Shown: positions 17,346 through 25,016, counted from the stretch's first letter. The stretch: DNA of 64,000 bases from SG8-41 sp035649495 (GCA_035649495.1 DASRJL010000108.1:1-64000), one strand, 5' to 3'. The notes: generated from the letters alone by a model not told the origin. Program-made: numbers and translations.

Positions 17346-20300
17346 ATGAGCATCAGTCAAGCAAAGGTTGCCGCGAAGGCCGATTCAGGTCACAAGGGAC
17401 TTGACCGTGGGCGGAATACCCGAAGCTCAGATACGTTGCGACCCGCTGGTGATATCGGGACCGGATTGGCGGCTACGGCGGGAAATCTTGCGGTTCAGCA
17501 CCTCTTCCGTGCCGGCATCGTCAAGGCGAAACTCGCCATAAGCCAACCGGATGATCCGGAGGAGCAGGATGCGGATCGCGTGGCCGACCGGGTCATGCGC
17601 ATGGAAGAATCCGGATCCATAAGCTCGGCGGGCGGCGTGACCCACCGTAAGTGCGCGGCCTGCGAGGCCGGCGGAGCGACTTGCCCCAAATGCGAAGAAG
17701 ACGAAAAGGTCCAGCGCAAGCAGGCATCCGGTCATGCCGCATATACGGGCCCGACGATGCGTTCGCAGATCGCGGCACTGCGAGGCGGCGGGCACCCGAT
17801 GCCGCCGTCGGTGCGGACATTCTTCGAGCCGCGCTTCGGACGGGACTTTGGAGGAGTGCGCCTGCATGCCGATGAACGCGCGGCGGAATCGGCGCGGGCA
17901 ATTCAGGCAAGGGCCTTTACCGTCGGCCAGGATATTGCGTTCGGCGCGGGCGAGTACGCTCCGGAGACCAGCGAGGGGCGCAGGTTGCTAGCGCACGAGC
18001 TCACGCACGTCCTGCAGGAGCCGGGCGCCGGTGTCGTCCGTCGGCAGTTTGTCTTCCCGGGCCAGTCGCTATGGAATGAAGAGGACGGCGAGCCGTCCGC
18101 CGAATCGCTCTACGACCACTCCTTCGGTGCTCTATACGCCAATATCGACCAGCGCGCGACACACATGGCGCAACACCTGGCGAAGTACGTCGCCACGCAC
18201 CCCGACCCGTTTGCGTTCATTCAGACCGCCTTTAAGAACACACCGCCCAAGTACGAGGACAACGTCGCGGCGGCCTTCGTCGAGATGCTCAGCGAAATCC
18301 AGCTGGTTGTATTCGCGCAGACCGATGCCGGTCGGGCCGTGCTGGACATGTTGTACGAGGCGATGATCACCGGCGATGTCTCCGACTTCGAGCGGCTGCA
18401 GGCAGCCCGCATCGAGCAGTTCGGCCTGGCTGGGGCTCGCGCTCGCCAGGGGCTTCCGGAGGTGTTCTACCAGGCGGAAGCTTCCCCGAAACAACTGGTG
18501 GAGCAGTTCGTGAGGCTCGTTGCGTTAAGGAAGCAGGACGTTGCGGTGAGCTTGTTGGCCCGCCACCTGCGCAGGGATCTCGATAAGCGCGCAGACGCGT
18601 ATACGTTCATTCCCAAAGTATTCGAGGAACTTCCGCCGCGTCTCGAAGACAACGTGGCAGTCCAACTTGCCTCGATGATCGACAATGCGACGCTCGATCG
18701 AATTGCCACAGCGGAGGAAGGAAGGCGCCTGCTTGATGTCTTGTACGAGGCCCTGATTACCGGGGATGTCAACGCGTTCGAGCGGTATGAAGCGACGGAA
18801 CGCATCCTCAAGGCGAGGAATACGGCCACCCCGTTCGAGGCCTTTGCGGAGTACCAAACGCGCCGGCGCATCTTCCCCGTCAAATACCAGAAGTTCCTGC
18901 GCAATTGCTACGCGCCCCCGTCCGCGAAGCGGTTGCCCGACGGCCAGATCAGGGTGTGGTACAGCACGGTACGCATCTGGCAATGCTCCGAGTTCCGGGA
19001 CGACATCAATACGCTAGGCGTTCCGGACACCCAGCTGACCAGGGCCGGTATCGTTCTCAAGCCGGATGAGATCGTGAGCGTCCGCTTATACGACGAGGAT
19101 AAACAGGTCCTCGATGTGCCGGCGATCGCGTTGCTCGACTATGCGAACGAAAGCAAGAACAGGACGCTCTCACTCGCCGGCCGGGCTTTCCTGGCGGGTC
19201 TCACATTGCCCCTTGGCGGCTTGCCGGAAGCAGGCCTGGCGCGCACTCTGGCGATCGTCGATCGCGTAGCATGGGGCATTTCTGCAGTCTCGGCGCTGGT
19301 CAACGACAATCGCGACTGGATCGCCAAACTCCCATTTGGCAAGGAGTTCCTGAACGCCGTCGATACCGTCAACAGCATCGCCGGCTACTACGGATGGGCG
19401 AGACTGGGCGTCGCTGGCGCTCAGTACGCTGCGAGCAAGTTGCGCCCAGCCTGGCAGAGCTGGCGCGCCGAGGTTCCGAAATTGCGCTCGAAGCATCCCG
19501 ATGCCCAGACTATCGATAACCAGCTCCAGCAAACCGTAGCCGATCTCGAACAGGCTGCAGCCCGAGCGCTTGCCGTCGTTCCTCCGCGCCCGCCCGCCAA
19601 CGCGAACGTTCTGCCGCCCGCCAACGCGAATGCTCCTGTGCCCCCCTCGTCCGGTGGGGGCGCACGCCCGACAGGCCCCTACACGGGGGGTGCTGCGGCA
19701 CCCGATCTCCGGGCCTACACACCCCCGGCTCCCGCGGCGCCGGCACCGAAGCCTGCTGTGGCGACCGTCCCGCGAACGGCTCCCGCGGTAGCCACTGCTC
19801 CTACTCCAGCTCCGGCACCGCAACCCGCGCCCGCCGCGACCCCGGAACCGAGTCCGGCGCCCACTCCTACACCAGCTCCGACACCGAGGTTCGTTCCTCT
19901 CCCAGCCCCGTCGCCGCAGCCCGGATCGGACACGCCCAAGAGGAGAGTTATCGAAAACCCGCTCACGACCGCCACCGCCAAGACCGTCCCTCACCTCACT
20001 TCCAACCTCAACCAAACCAGCTACGACCAGGCGACCCTGACACTGCTCGACGGGTCGAACGCCACGGTAGGCAAGAACATGATCACTCGGTATCTCACGA
20101 ATGAAAAAACCGGCGGAGGTCCGCCCGACGGCCAGGACCTTCTCTACGGCTTCCGCAAGCTACCCACGAAAGCCGCCTTTGGCGGATCCGGCTACAAGGC
20201 GACCCAGGTGTATATCAAGGGACACTTACTCAACGAAGGTCTGGGCGGAGTGGGTCAGCCACGTAACCTTTTCCCCATTACAGGTCAGGCCAATAAGGAT

Positions 20301-20600
20301 CATGAACTCGGGGCGGAAGAAGACGTCAAGCAGTTGGTACGTCGTACCGACCCTATAGTGGTGATGTATCGTGTCCACGTCACTGACCAGGATCCGCAGG
20401 CAATCGACGTGAGGGGCGATGGCGGATGCACCTATCAGTACATCGACGCCGTGTTCACCTGCGCATACGCTACATACAGACTATATAGCGACTATAGCGT
20501 GGAGCAGAATCCAGCCGCTACTCAAGTCGTGACGTCCACCTTCGACACGAGTGGTTTCATCAGCGGCGTGACGAACAAAAGGTGTCCACAGGAGCCCTAG
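17346..20600 (+). CDS. eCIS-core (DUF4157) effector with C-terminal non-specific nuclease-like toxin domain
   Basis: 1084 residues. In order: an N-terminal segment ending QPDDPEEQDADRVADRVM; a four-cysteine knuckle (Cys103, 106, 113, 116); the DUF4157 domain about 138-224 with metalloprotease-like H217-E218-L-T-H221; two diverged helical repeats (about 280-358 and 406-494, sharing LYEAMITGDVSDFER versus LYEALITGDVNAFER); a hydrophobic stretch about 611-698; a Pro/Ala linker about 743-862; and a C-terminal domain with YIKGHLLNEGLGG (His960), RNLFPIT (Asn974) and ANKDHE. The last pattern matches DNA/RNA non-specific endonucleases. DUF4157 marks eCIS cargo; delivery and toxicity are inferred. 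Confidence 0.85.
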   Translation: MSISQAKVAAKADSGHKGLDRGRNTRSSDTLRPAGDIGTGLAATAGNLAVQHLFRAGIVKAKLAISQPDDPEEQDADRVADRVMRMEESGSISSAGGVTHRKCAACEAGGATCPKCEEDEKVQRKQASGHAAYTGPTMRSQIAALRGGGHPMPPSVRTFFEPRFGRDFGGVRLHADERAAESARAIQARAFTVGQDIAFGAGEYAPETSEGRRLLAHELTHVLQEPGAGVVRRQFVFPGQSLWNEEDGEPSAESLYDHSFGALYANIDQRATHMAQHLAKYVATHPDPFAFIQTAFKNTPPKYEDNVAAAFVEMLSEIQLVVFAQTDAGRAVLDMLYEAMITGDVSDFERLQAARIEQFGLAGARARQGLPEVFYQAEASPKQLVEQFVRLVALRKQDVAVSLLARHLRRDLDKRADAYTFIPKVFEELPPRLEDNVAVQLASMIDNATLDRIATAEEGRRLLDVLYEALITGDVNAFERYEATERILKARNTATPFEAFAEYQTRRRIFPVKYQKFLRNCYAPPSAKRLPDGQIRVWYSTVRIWQCSEFRDDINTLGVPDTQLTRAGIVLKPDEIVSVRLYDEDKQVLDVPAIALLDYANESKNRTLSLAGRAFLAGLTLPLGGLPEAGLARTLAIVDRVAWGISAVSALVNDNRDWIAKLPFGKEFLNAVDTVNSIAGYYGWARLGVAGAQYAASKLRPAWQSWRAEVPKLRSKHPDAQTIDNQLQQTVADLEQAAARALAVVPPRPPANANVLPPANANAPVPPSSGGGARPTGPYTGGAAAPDLRAYTPPAPAAPAPKPAVATVPRTAPAVATAPTPAPAPQPAPAATPEPSPAPTPTPAPTPRFVPLPAPSPQPGSDTPKRRVIENPLTTATAKTVPHLTSNLNQTSYDQATLTLLDGSNATVGKNMITRYLTNEKTGGGPPDGQDLLYGFRKLPTKAAFGGSGYKATQVYIKGHLLNEGLGGVGQPRNLFPITGQANKDHELGAEEDVKQLVRRTDPIVVMYRVHVTDQDPQAIDVRGDGGCTYQYIDAVFTCAYATYRLYSDYSVEQNPAATQVVTSTFDTSGFISGVTNKRCPQEP

Positions 20601-20682
20601 TCGTGTTCCTCACGCACGCGAGCACGATCACGCCCGCCCAGGCCCGCTTTCGCCGTCGCCTGGCGGCAGGGGTCGCGTGGAT

Positions 20683-20756
20683 TGGAGGCGGGGGTCGGAA
20701 TCGAACCGGCGTACACGGCTTTGCAGGCCGCTGCATGACCACTCTGCCACCCCGCC
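20683..20756 (-). tRNA. tRNA-Cys (GCA)
   Basis: 74 nt with encoded CCA (complement at 20683-20685). The acceptor stem GGCGGGG pairs with CCCCGCC; the anticodon loop CTGCAAA gives anticodon GCA on a 5-bp stem; the T-arm has GGTTCGATTCC. Its 3' end faces the eCIS region, whose last gene stops 82 nt away. A terminator separates it from the upstream tRNA-Gly, so it probably has its own promoter. Confidence 0.96.
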
Positions 20757-20848
20757 GTTGAAATTGGGAAGCCGCATCTTTCTCCAGGGATACGGCCCTG
20801 ATGTCGGAATACGAGGGGGTTTCCCCTCTGCTGTGTGTCGGACACTCC

Positions 20849-20880
20849 AAAAAAGGAAAACGGCCCGTGGCCGTTTTCCT
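20849..20880 (-). terminator. Rho-independent terminator after tRNA-Gly
   Basis: A perfect 12-bp inverted repeat (20854-20865 with 20869-20880, loop of 3) is followed on the minus strand by six T residues (A run at 20849-20854). It would end the pgsA/tRNA-Gly transcript before tRNA-Cys. Confidence 0.88.
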
Positions 20881-20887
20881 GGGAATC

Positions 20888-20963
20888 TGGAGCGGGAAAC
20901 GAGGCTCGAACTCGCGACCTCAACCTTGGCAAGGTTGCGCTCTACCAACTGAGCTATTCCCGC
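20888..20963 (-). tRNA. tRNA-Gly (GCC)
   Basis: 76 nt with encoded CCA. The acceptor stem GCGGGAA pairs with TTCCCGC; the anticodon loop TTGCCAA gives GCC; the D-arm has AGCTCAGTTGGTAGAGC and the T-arm GAGTTCGAGCCTC. It lies 72 nt downstream of pgsA in the same direction and just before a strong terminator, so it may be processed from the pgsA message. pgsA next to tRNA-Gly and tRNA-Cys is common in betaproteobacteria. Confidence 0.97.
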
Positions 20964-21035
20964 GCGCCTCAAGAGGCGGAGAAACATCCTCTCACTCCCT
21001 TGAGTGGAAAGGAATTATAGGCCAGCGCCCCCCGC

Positions 21036-21608
21036 TCAGGCAACCCGCTTCCACGCCAGAGGCATCGCGACTTTCAGGTAGTAAACCATTGATACAAGGG
21101 TGAGTATTGCTGCGATCCAGATGAGCCAGGTGCCCACCGTGTGCGGGTTGAAGGCACCAATCGGGTCGTTGTAAAGCAGAAGTGGAATCGCAACCATCTG
21201 CGAGATCGTTTTGACCTTGCCGAGAACGGATACTGCCACGCTGCCGGATGCCCCGATCTTGGCCATCCATTCGCGCAAGGCCGAAATGGTAAGTTCACGG
21301 CCGATGATGATGAGGACGACGATTGCACCTACGCGATCGAGCTCGATCAGGACGATCAGGGCCGCTGCGACCATCAGCTTGTCCGCGACGGGATCGAGAA
21401 ATTCTCCGAACGAAGAAGTCTGGTTGAGCTTGCGCGCGAGCCAGCCGTCCAGCCAGTCGGTCAACGCCGCCACGGTGAAGATGACCGTCGCGACCAGGTT
21501 CTGATTGGGCACGGACACCCAGCTTTTCTCGAAATAGAAGATGCCCACGAACAGCGGTATCAGAACGATCCGCAGCCACGTGAGCAGGTTGGGCAGGTTG
21601 AGGGGCAT
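21036..21608 (-). CDS. pgsA: CDP-diacylglycerol--glycerol-3-phosphate 3-phosphatidyltransferase
   Basis: 190 residues. The CDP-alcohol phosphatidyltransferase motif is complete: DWLDGWLAR followed by GEFLDPVADK, giving the D-G-x2-A-R-x8-G-x3-D-x3-D pattern. Hydrophobic segments fit a polytopic inner-membrane enzyme (N-terminal NLLTWLRIVLIPLFVGIFYF, last WLIWIAAILTLVSMVYYL). It makes phosphatidylglycerol phosphate, the precursor of PG and cardiolipin. It follows uvrC in the same direction; the 82-nt gap holds a heptamer array. Length is usual for the family. Confidence 0.95.
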   Translation of the reverse strand: MPLNLPNLLTWLRIVLIPLFVGIFYFEKSWVSVPNQNLVATVIFTVAALTDWLDGWLARKLNQTSSFGEFLDPVADKLMVAAALIVLIELDRVGAIVVLIIIGRELTISALREWMAKIGASGSVAVSVLGKVKTISQMVAIPLLLYNDPIGAFNPHTVGTWLIWIAAILTLVSMVYYLKVAMPLAWKRVA

Positions 21609-21639
21609 CGCCGATTATCGCCTATCGGAGCGCGAAGGC

Positions 21640-21674
21640 GTGACCGGTGACCGGTGACCGGTGACCGGTGCCGA
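21640..21674. repeat. Heptamer array, unit GTGACCG (four perfect units plus one variant)
   Basis: Four identical 7-bp units GTGACCG at 21640-21667 followed by GTGCCGA, in the gap between uvrC and pgsA. It has no inverted partner here. It belongs to the family of locus-specific heptamer arrays also seen at 22284, 24940, 39837, 41416, 56424 and 57275. Confidence 0.9.
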
Positions 21675-21690
21675 GGGACGAGCCGCTGCT

Positions 21691-23580
21691 TCAATGAAGC
21701 TCATGGTAGATTCTCTCCGCTAACGTACGGTTGATTCCTTCCACCTGGGCGAGGTCGTCCACGCTCGCGGCGAGCAGGCCGCGCAGGCCGCCGAAGCGCG
21801 CGAGCAGTTTCTGGCGGCGTTTCGCGCCCACGCCCGAGATACTTTCCAGGGTCGAAGTCGACCGCGCTTTGCCGCGCCGGGCGCGGTGGCCCTGTATCGC
21901 GAAGCGGTGCGCCTCGTCGCGGATCTGCTGGATGAGATGGAGCGCCGGATGGTCCCTCGCGAGGTGCACCGGCTCGCTTCGTCCCAAAGGCCACAGTTGT
22001 TCCAGGCCGGGCTTGCGCTCTTCCCCTTTGGAGACCGCCACGATGGCGACGTCCGCCAGGCCGATATCGGCGAAGACCTCCCGGGCCACCGAGAGCTGGC
22101 CCTTGCCGCCGTCGATCAGCACCAGGTCCGGTACTTTCCCCTCCCCTGCGACGACTTTCCGGTAGCGCCGCGTGAGGACATCCTTCATGGCGGCGTAGTC
22201 GTCGCCGGGCTCGATGCCGGCGGGTGCTGCCGCCGGGGTCGCGAGGGTCGAGGGGTGCGTGACGTCTGTCGACTCGCTCGAGTTGACGGCTGATGGCTGA
22301 CGGCTGACGGCAATGTTGTACCTTCGGTACTCCCCTTTTTGCATGGCGGAACGGTCGTAGACCACGCACGACGCCACCGTCGCCTCGCCCATCGTGTGAC
22401 TCACGTCGAAGCACTCGATGCGCTGTGCCGTGTCCGGCAGATCGAACGCCTGTTGCAGGGCCGTGAGGCGCGCTTCCTGCGTGGCCTGCGACGCGAGCTT
22501 CTGCTCCGCTCCGAATTGGGCGTTGCGCAACGCCATGTCGAGCCACGCCCGGCGCGGACCGGTGGGACGGGTCGCGATCCGTACCACGCGTCCCGCGCGC
22601 CCGGCGAGCAGTTGCTCCAGCGGTTCCGCGTCCAGCTGCGCGCCGGCGACGATCAGCGACGGGATGGCATGCTCCAGGTAGTGCTGCACCACGAAAGCTT
22701 CGAGCACCTGTTCCGATGTCGCATCGTCGGCGTTGCGCGGGAAGAAGTTGCGGTCTCCCAGGTGGTGGCCGCCGCGTATCATCACCATGTTGACGCAGGT
22801 GACGCCGGCCGCCCTGCTGCACGCGATGATATCGGCATCGCTGCCCTGCCCGCTCACGAACTGCTTTTCCACCACCTTGCGCAAGGCCGCGATCTGGTCG
22901 CGGTAGGCTGCGGCCTGCTCGTAGTGCAGGCGTTCCGAGGCCTCCGCCATGCGCGCGGCGAGGCGCTCCAGCACCTCGTCCTCCCGGCCTGAGAGGAACA
23001 ACCCGGCGCTCCTCACGTCGTCCGCGTAATCCTCGTCCCTGACGAGACCCACACACGGCGCGGTGCAGCGCCTGATCTGGTGCAGAAGGCACGGACGCGA
23101 GCGGTGCGTGAACACCGTGTCCTCGCAGGTACGGATCCGGAACACCTTCTGCAGCAGCTGTATGCTCTCGCGCACGGCCCCGGCATTGGGAAAAGGACCG
23201 AAATAGCGGTGGCGCTCGTCGAGGACCCCGCGGTGAAATCCCAGGCGCGGATAGCGGTGGCCGGTCACGACCAGGTAGGGATAGGACTTGTCGTCCCTGA
23301 AGAGAATGTTGTAGCGCGGCGCGAGCGACTTGATCAGATTGTTCTCGAGCAGCAGGGCCTCGGCCTCGGAGCGCGTCACCGTCGTTTCGATGGCCGCCAC
23401 CTGTCCGAGCATCACCTGGATGCGCGGGGACACGCCCTCCTGCTTCTGAAAGTATGAGGCGACCCGTTTGCGGAGATCGAGCGCCTTGCCGACGTAGAGC
23501 GCCTCCCCGGCGGCGTTCAGCATGCGGTACACGCCCGGCCGGTGGGGCAGCCCGGATATCACCTCTGCGGGATCGAACAT
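21691..23580 (-). CDS. uvrC: UvrABC excinuclease subunit C
   Basis: 629 residues. The N-terminal GIY-YIG nuclease (HRPGVYRMLNAAGEALYVGK) makes the 3' incision. A UVR motif region follows, then the UvrC/RNase H-like domain (ECFDVSHTMGEATVASCVVY; DLVLIDGGKGQL) for the 5' incision, and a C-terminal helix-hairpin-helix (ISGVGAKRRQKLLARFGG). About 30 extra residues (about 424-455, SRQPSAVNSSESTDV onward) interrupt the usual join between RRYNI and PGDDYAAM; they include a translated heptamer array. The start lies inside the upstream glycosylase gene (22-nt overlap), so the two repair genes are coupled. Confidence 0.97.
   Translation of the reverse strand: MFDPAEVISGLPHRPGVYRMLNAAGEALYVGKALDLRKRVASYFQKQEGVSPRIQVMLGQVAAIETTVTRSEAEALLLENNLIKSLAPRYNILFRDDKSYPYLVVTGHRYPRLGFHRGVLDERHRYFGPFPNAGAVRESIQLLQKVFRIRTCEDTVFTHRSRPCLLHQIRRCTAPCVGLVRDEDYADDVRSAGLFLSGREDEVLERLAARMAEASERLHYEQAAAYRDQIAALRKVVEKQFVSGQGSDADIIACSRAAGVTCVNMVMIRGGHHLGDRNFFPRNADDATSEQVLEAFVVQHYLEHAIPSLIVAGAQLDAEPLEQLLAGRAGRVVRIATRPTGPRRAWLDMALRNAQFGAEQKLASQATQEARLTALQQAFDLPDTAQRIECFDVSHTMGEATVASCVVYDRSAMQKGEYRRYNIAVSRQPSAVNSSESTDVTHPSTLATPAAAPAGIEPGDDYAAMKDVLTRRYRKVVAGEGKVPDLVLIDGGKGQLSVAREVFADIGLADVAIVAVSKGEERKPGLEQLWPLGRSEPVHLARDHPALHLIQQIRDEAHRFAIQGHRARRGKARSTSTLESISGVGAKRRQKLLARFGGLRGLLAASVDDLAQVEGINRTLAERIYHELH
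22284..22311. repeat. Heptamer array inside uvrC, unit TGACGGC
   Basis: Four consecutive 7-bp units (TGACGGC, TGATGGC, TGACGGC, TGACGGC) lie within the uvrC reading frame and encode AVSRQPSAV on the minus strand. Twenty-eight bases is not a multiple of three, so gain or loss of one unit would shift the frame. Confidence 0.85.
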
Positions 23581-24212
23581 GCGGAGGAAAGATGCCTGGC
23601 GATGGCGCTCACCACGCTACGGAACATCTCCGGGGTCAGTCGTTTCGTCTGCGTATTATAGCGGCTACAGTGATAGCTATCGTAGAGCAGGAGCCCGCAC
23701 GGCAGCTCGTGCCTCGCGCCGTGACCGAATCGGAACGCGCCGCGCCGGATGCTCGTTGCCATCAGAACCGCGTCATGCGCGACGACTCCCAGCGCCAGAA
23801 TTGCCGCACCGCGCGGGAGCGCCGCGATCTCGTCCTCGAGGTAGGGATTGCAGCGCGCGACCTCCGCCGGGGTGGGCTTGTTCTCCGGGGGCAGGCACTT
23901 CACGGCATTGGTGATGCGGCAATGCACGAGCTTCAGGCCATCGCCGGCTCCGGTGGAAACCGCCCGGTTTGCGAGGCCGAAAGCGTGCAGCGTATCGTAG
24001 AGCAGGATACCTGCGTGATCCCCGGTGAAAGGTCGTCCGGTGCGATTGGCGCCGTGCATGCCGGGAGCGAGCCCAACGACGAGCAGGCGTGGCCGGTTTG
24101 CCCCGAAAGGCGCGACAGGCCGCGCGTGGTAGCCGGGGTGCGCGGTGCGCGCACGGTCCAGGTAACGGGCCAGGCGCGGGCATTTGCGGCAATTCAGCGA
24201 GAATTCCGGCAT
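23559..24212 (-). CDS. Type 5 (UdgB-like) uracil-DNA glycosylase
   Basis: 217 residues from ATG 24212, chosen because the longer frame begins with TTG and starts upstream of the conserved MPEFSLNCRKCPRLARY. The motif LAPGMHGANRTGRPFTGD is diagnostic of family 5 uracil-DNA glycosylases, and ITNAVKCLPPENKPT and SYHCSRYNTQ complete the active-site and cluster-ligand set. Cysteines (CRKC, C in KCLPP, C in YHCSR) fit the Fe-S cluster. These enzymes excise uracil, hypoxanthine and related bases. The stop lies 22 nt inside uvrC. Divergent from efp. Confidence 0.92.
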   Translation of the reverse strand: MPEFSLNCRKCPRLARYLDRARTAHPGYHARPVAPFGANRPRLLVVGLAPGMHGANRTGRPFTGDHAGILLYDTLHAFGLANRAVSTGAGDGLKLVHCRITNAVKCLPPENKPTPAEVARCNPYLEDEIAALPRGAAILALGVVAHDAVLMATSIRRGAFRFGHGARHELPCGLLLYDSYHCSRYNTQTKRLTPEMFRSVVSAIARHLSSACSIPQR

Positions 24213-24319
24213 CGGTTCCGCCAGGTGTTCAACTCCTGTAACATTACGCCCTTTTTGGAGCAACGAAATGAGGGGATGGCTCCTCGCTTCGCTCTCCCCT
24301 GATACTCCACTACATCACG

Positions 24320-24346
24320 GCGCCTGACGTTCAGTCAGTCAGGCGC
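24320..24346 (+). promoter_or_regulatory. Hairpin in efp 5' region
   Basis: A perfect 9-bp inverted repeat (GCGCCTGAC at 24320-24328, GTCAGGCGC at 24338-24346, loop 9) lies 21 nt before the efp start. It is followed by TCTT rather than a T run, so it is a weak terminator at best; a 5'-UTR attenuator or stabilising stem is possible. The rest of the glycosylase/efp gap (24213-24367) shows nothing else that can be supported. Confidence 0.5.
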
Positions 24347-24367
24347 TCTTACATAACGGCGGAAAAG

Positions 24368-24934
24368 ATGGCAAAAGTAACGGCAACCGACGTCCGTGCC
24401 GGCAATCTCATCGAATGGGAAAAGCGCGTGTGGCGCGTTCTCAAGGCTCACCACGTCCACGTCGGGGGCCGTGGTGGCGCCTTCATGCAGGTCGAGATGA
24501 AGGACATCGAGTCGGGCACCAAGAAGAACGAGCGGATCCGCACCGAGGATAAGATCGAGCGCGCGTTCGTGGACCAGCGCGACATGCAGTACCTCTACAG
24601 CGACGGCACCGGGCACGTGTTCATGGACAAGGAGAGCTTCGAGCAGCTCACCCTGGATGCCGACTTTCTCGAGGGGCAGGCCGGTTACCTGATCCCGAAC
24701 ATCGATGTCCAGGTGAACTTCTACCAGGACCGTCCGATCGGCGTGCAGCTTCCACCGAGCGTGGTGCTGGCCGTCACCGAAACCGAGCCCAATCTCAAGA
24801 GCGCGACTGCGACCGGTTCGTTCAAGCCGGCGAAGACCGAGACGGGGTTGACCGTGATGGTCCCCCAGTTCATCGTGGACGGCACGAAGATCAAGGTCAA
24901 CACGGACACGGGCGAGTACATCGAGCGGGCGTGA
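24368..24934 (+). CDS. efp: Translation elongation factor P
   Basis: 188 residues, full length, with the KOW-like N domain, an OB domain (GYLIPNIDVQVNFYQDRPIG) and a C-terminal GTKIKVNTDTGEYIERA. EF-P binds the ribosomal E site to rescue polyproline stalls. The loop that enters the peptidyl-transferase centre reads HVGGRGGAF, with Arg35 (Met as 1) at the position of E. coli's beta-lysylated Lys34. The scaffold around it (VEMKDIESGTKKNER) resembles alphaproteobacterial/rickettsial EF-P more than the Neisseria type. No earP, epmA or epmB gene is in the window. Confidence 0.97.
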   Translation: MAKVTATDVRAGNLIEWEKRVWRVLKAHHVHVGGRGGAFMQVEMKDIESGTKKNERIRTEDKIERAFVDQRDMQYLYSDGTGHVFMDKESFEQLTLDADFLEGQAGYLIPNIDVQVNFYQDRPIGVQLPPSVVLAVTETEPNLKSATATGSFKPAKTETGLTVMVPQFIVDGTKIKVNTDTGEYIERA

Positions 24935-24939
24935 GCCGA

Positions 24940-25016
24940 GGATTCGGGATTCAGGAATCAGGATTCAGCACGCCACCGCTCCCACCGGATCCCGAATCCT
25001 GGATCCTGAATCCTGA
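24940..25016. repeat. Facing heptamer arrays between efp and nagZ (GGATTCA / inverted)
   Basis: Four forward units (GGATTCG, GGATTCA, GGAATCA, GGATTCA; 24940-24967) and four inverted units (ATCCCGA, ATCCTGG, ATCCTGA, ATCCTGA; 24989-25016) face each other across 21 nt between convergent genes. They can form a stem of about 28 bp with few mismatches. It begins 5 nt after the efp stop. A bidirectional terminator role is inferred. Confidence 0.88.

Noticed and set aside
17994..18009. HELTH motif in the DUF4157 protein as an active zinc metalloprotease
   Set aside because: DUF4157 domains carry this motif as a family feature of eCIS cargo; activity cannot be inferred from HEXXH alone, so I do not call it a protease.
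1..20600. Type VI secretion system or prophage
   Set aside because: There are no TssJLM membrane-complex genes and no capsid, terminase, integrase or lysis genes; the DUF4157 protein and AAA+ ATPase are eCIS markers.
20601..20682. Terminator for the effector gene
   Set aside because: A CCAGGC/GCCTGG pair (20638-20664) is short, has a long loop and is not followed by a T run.
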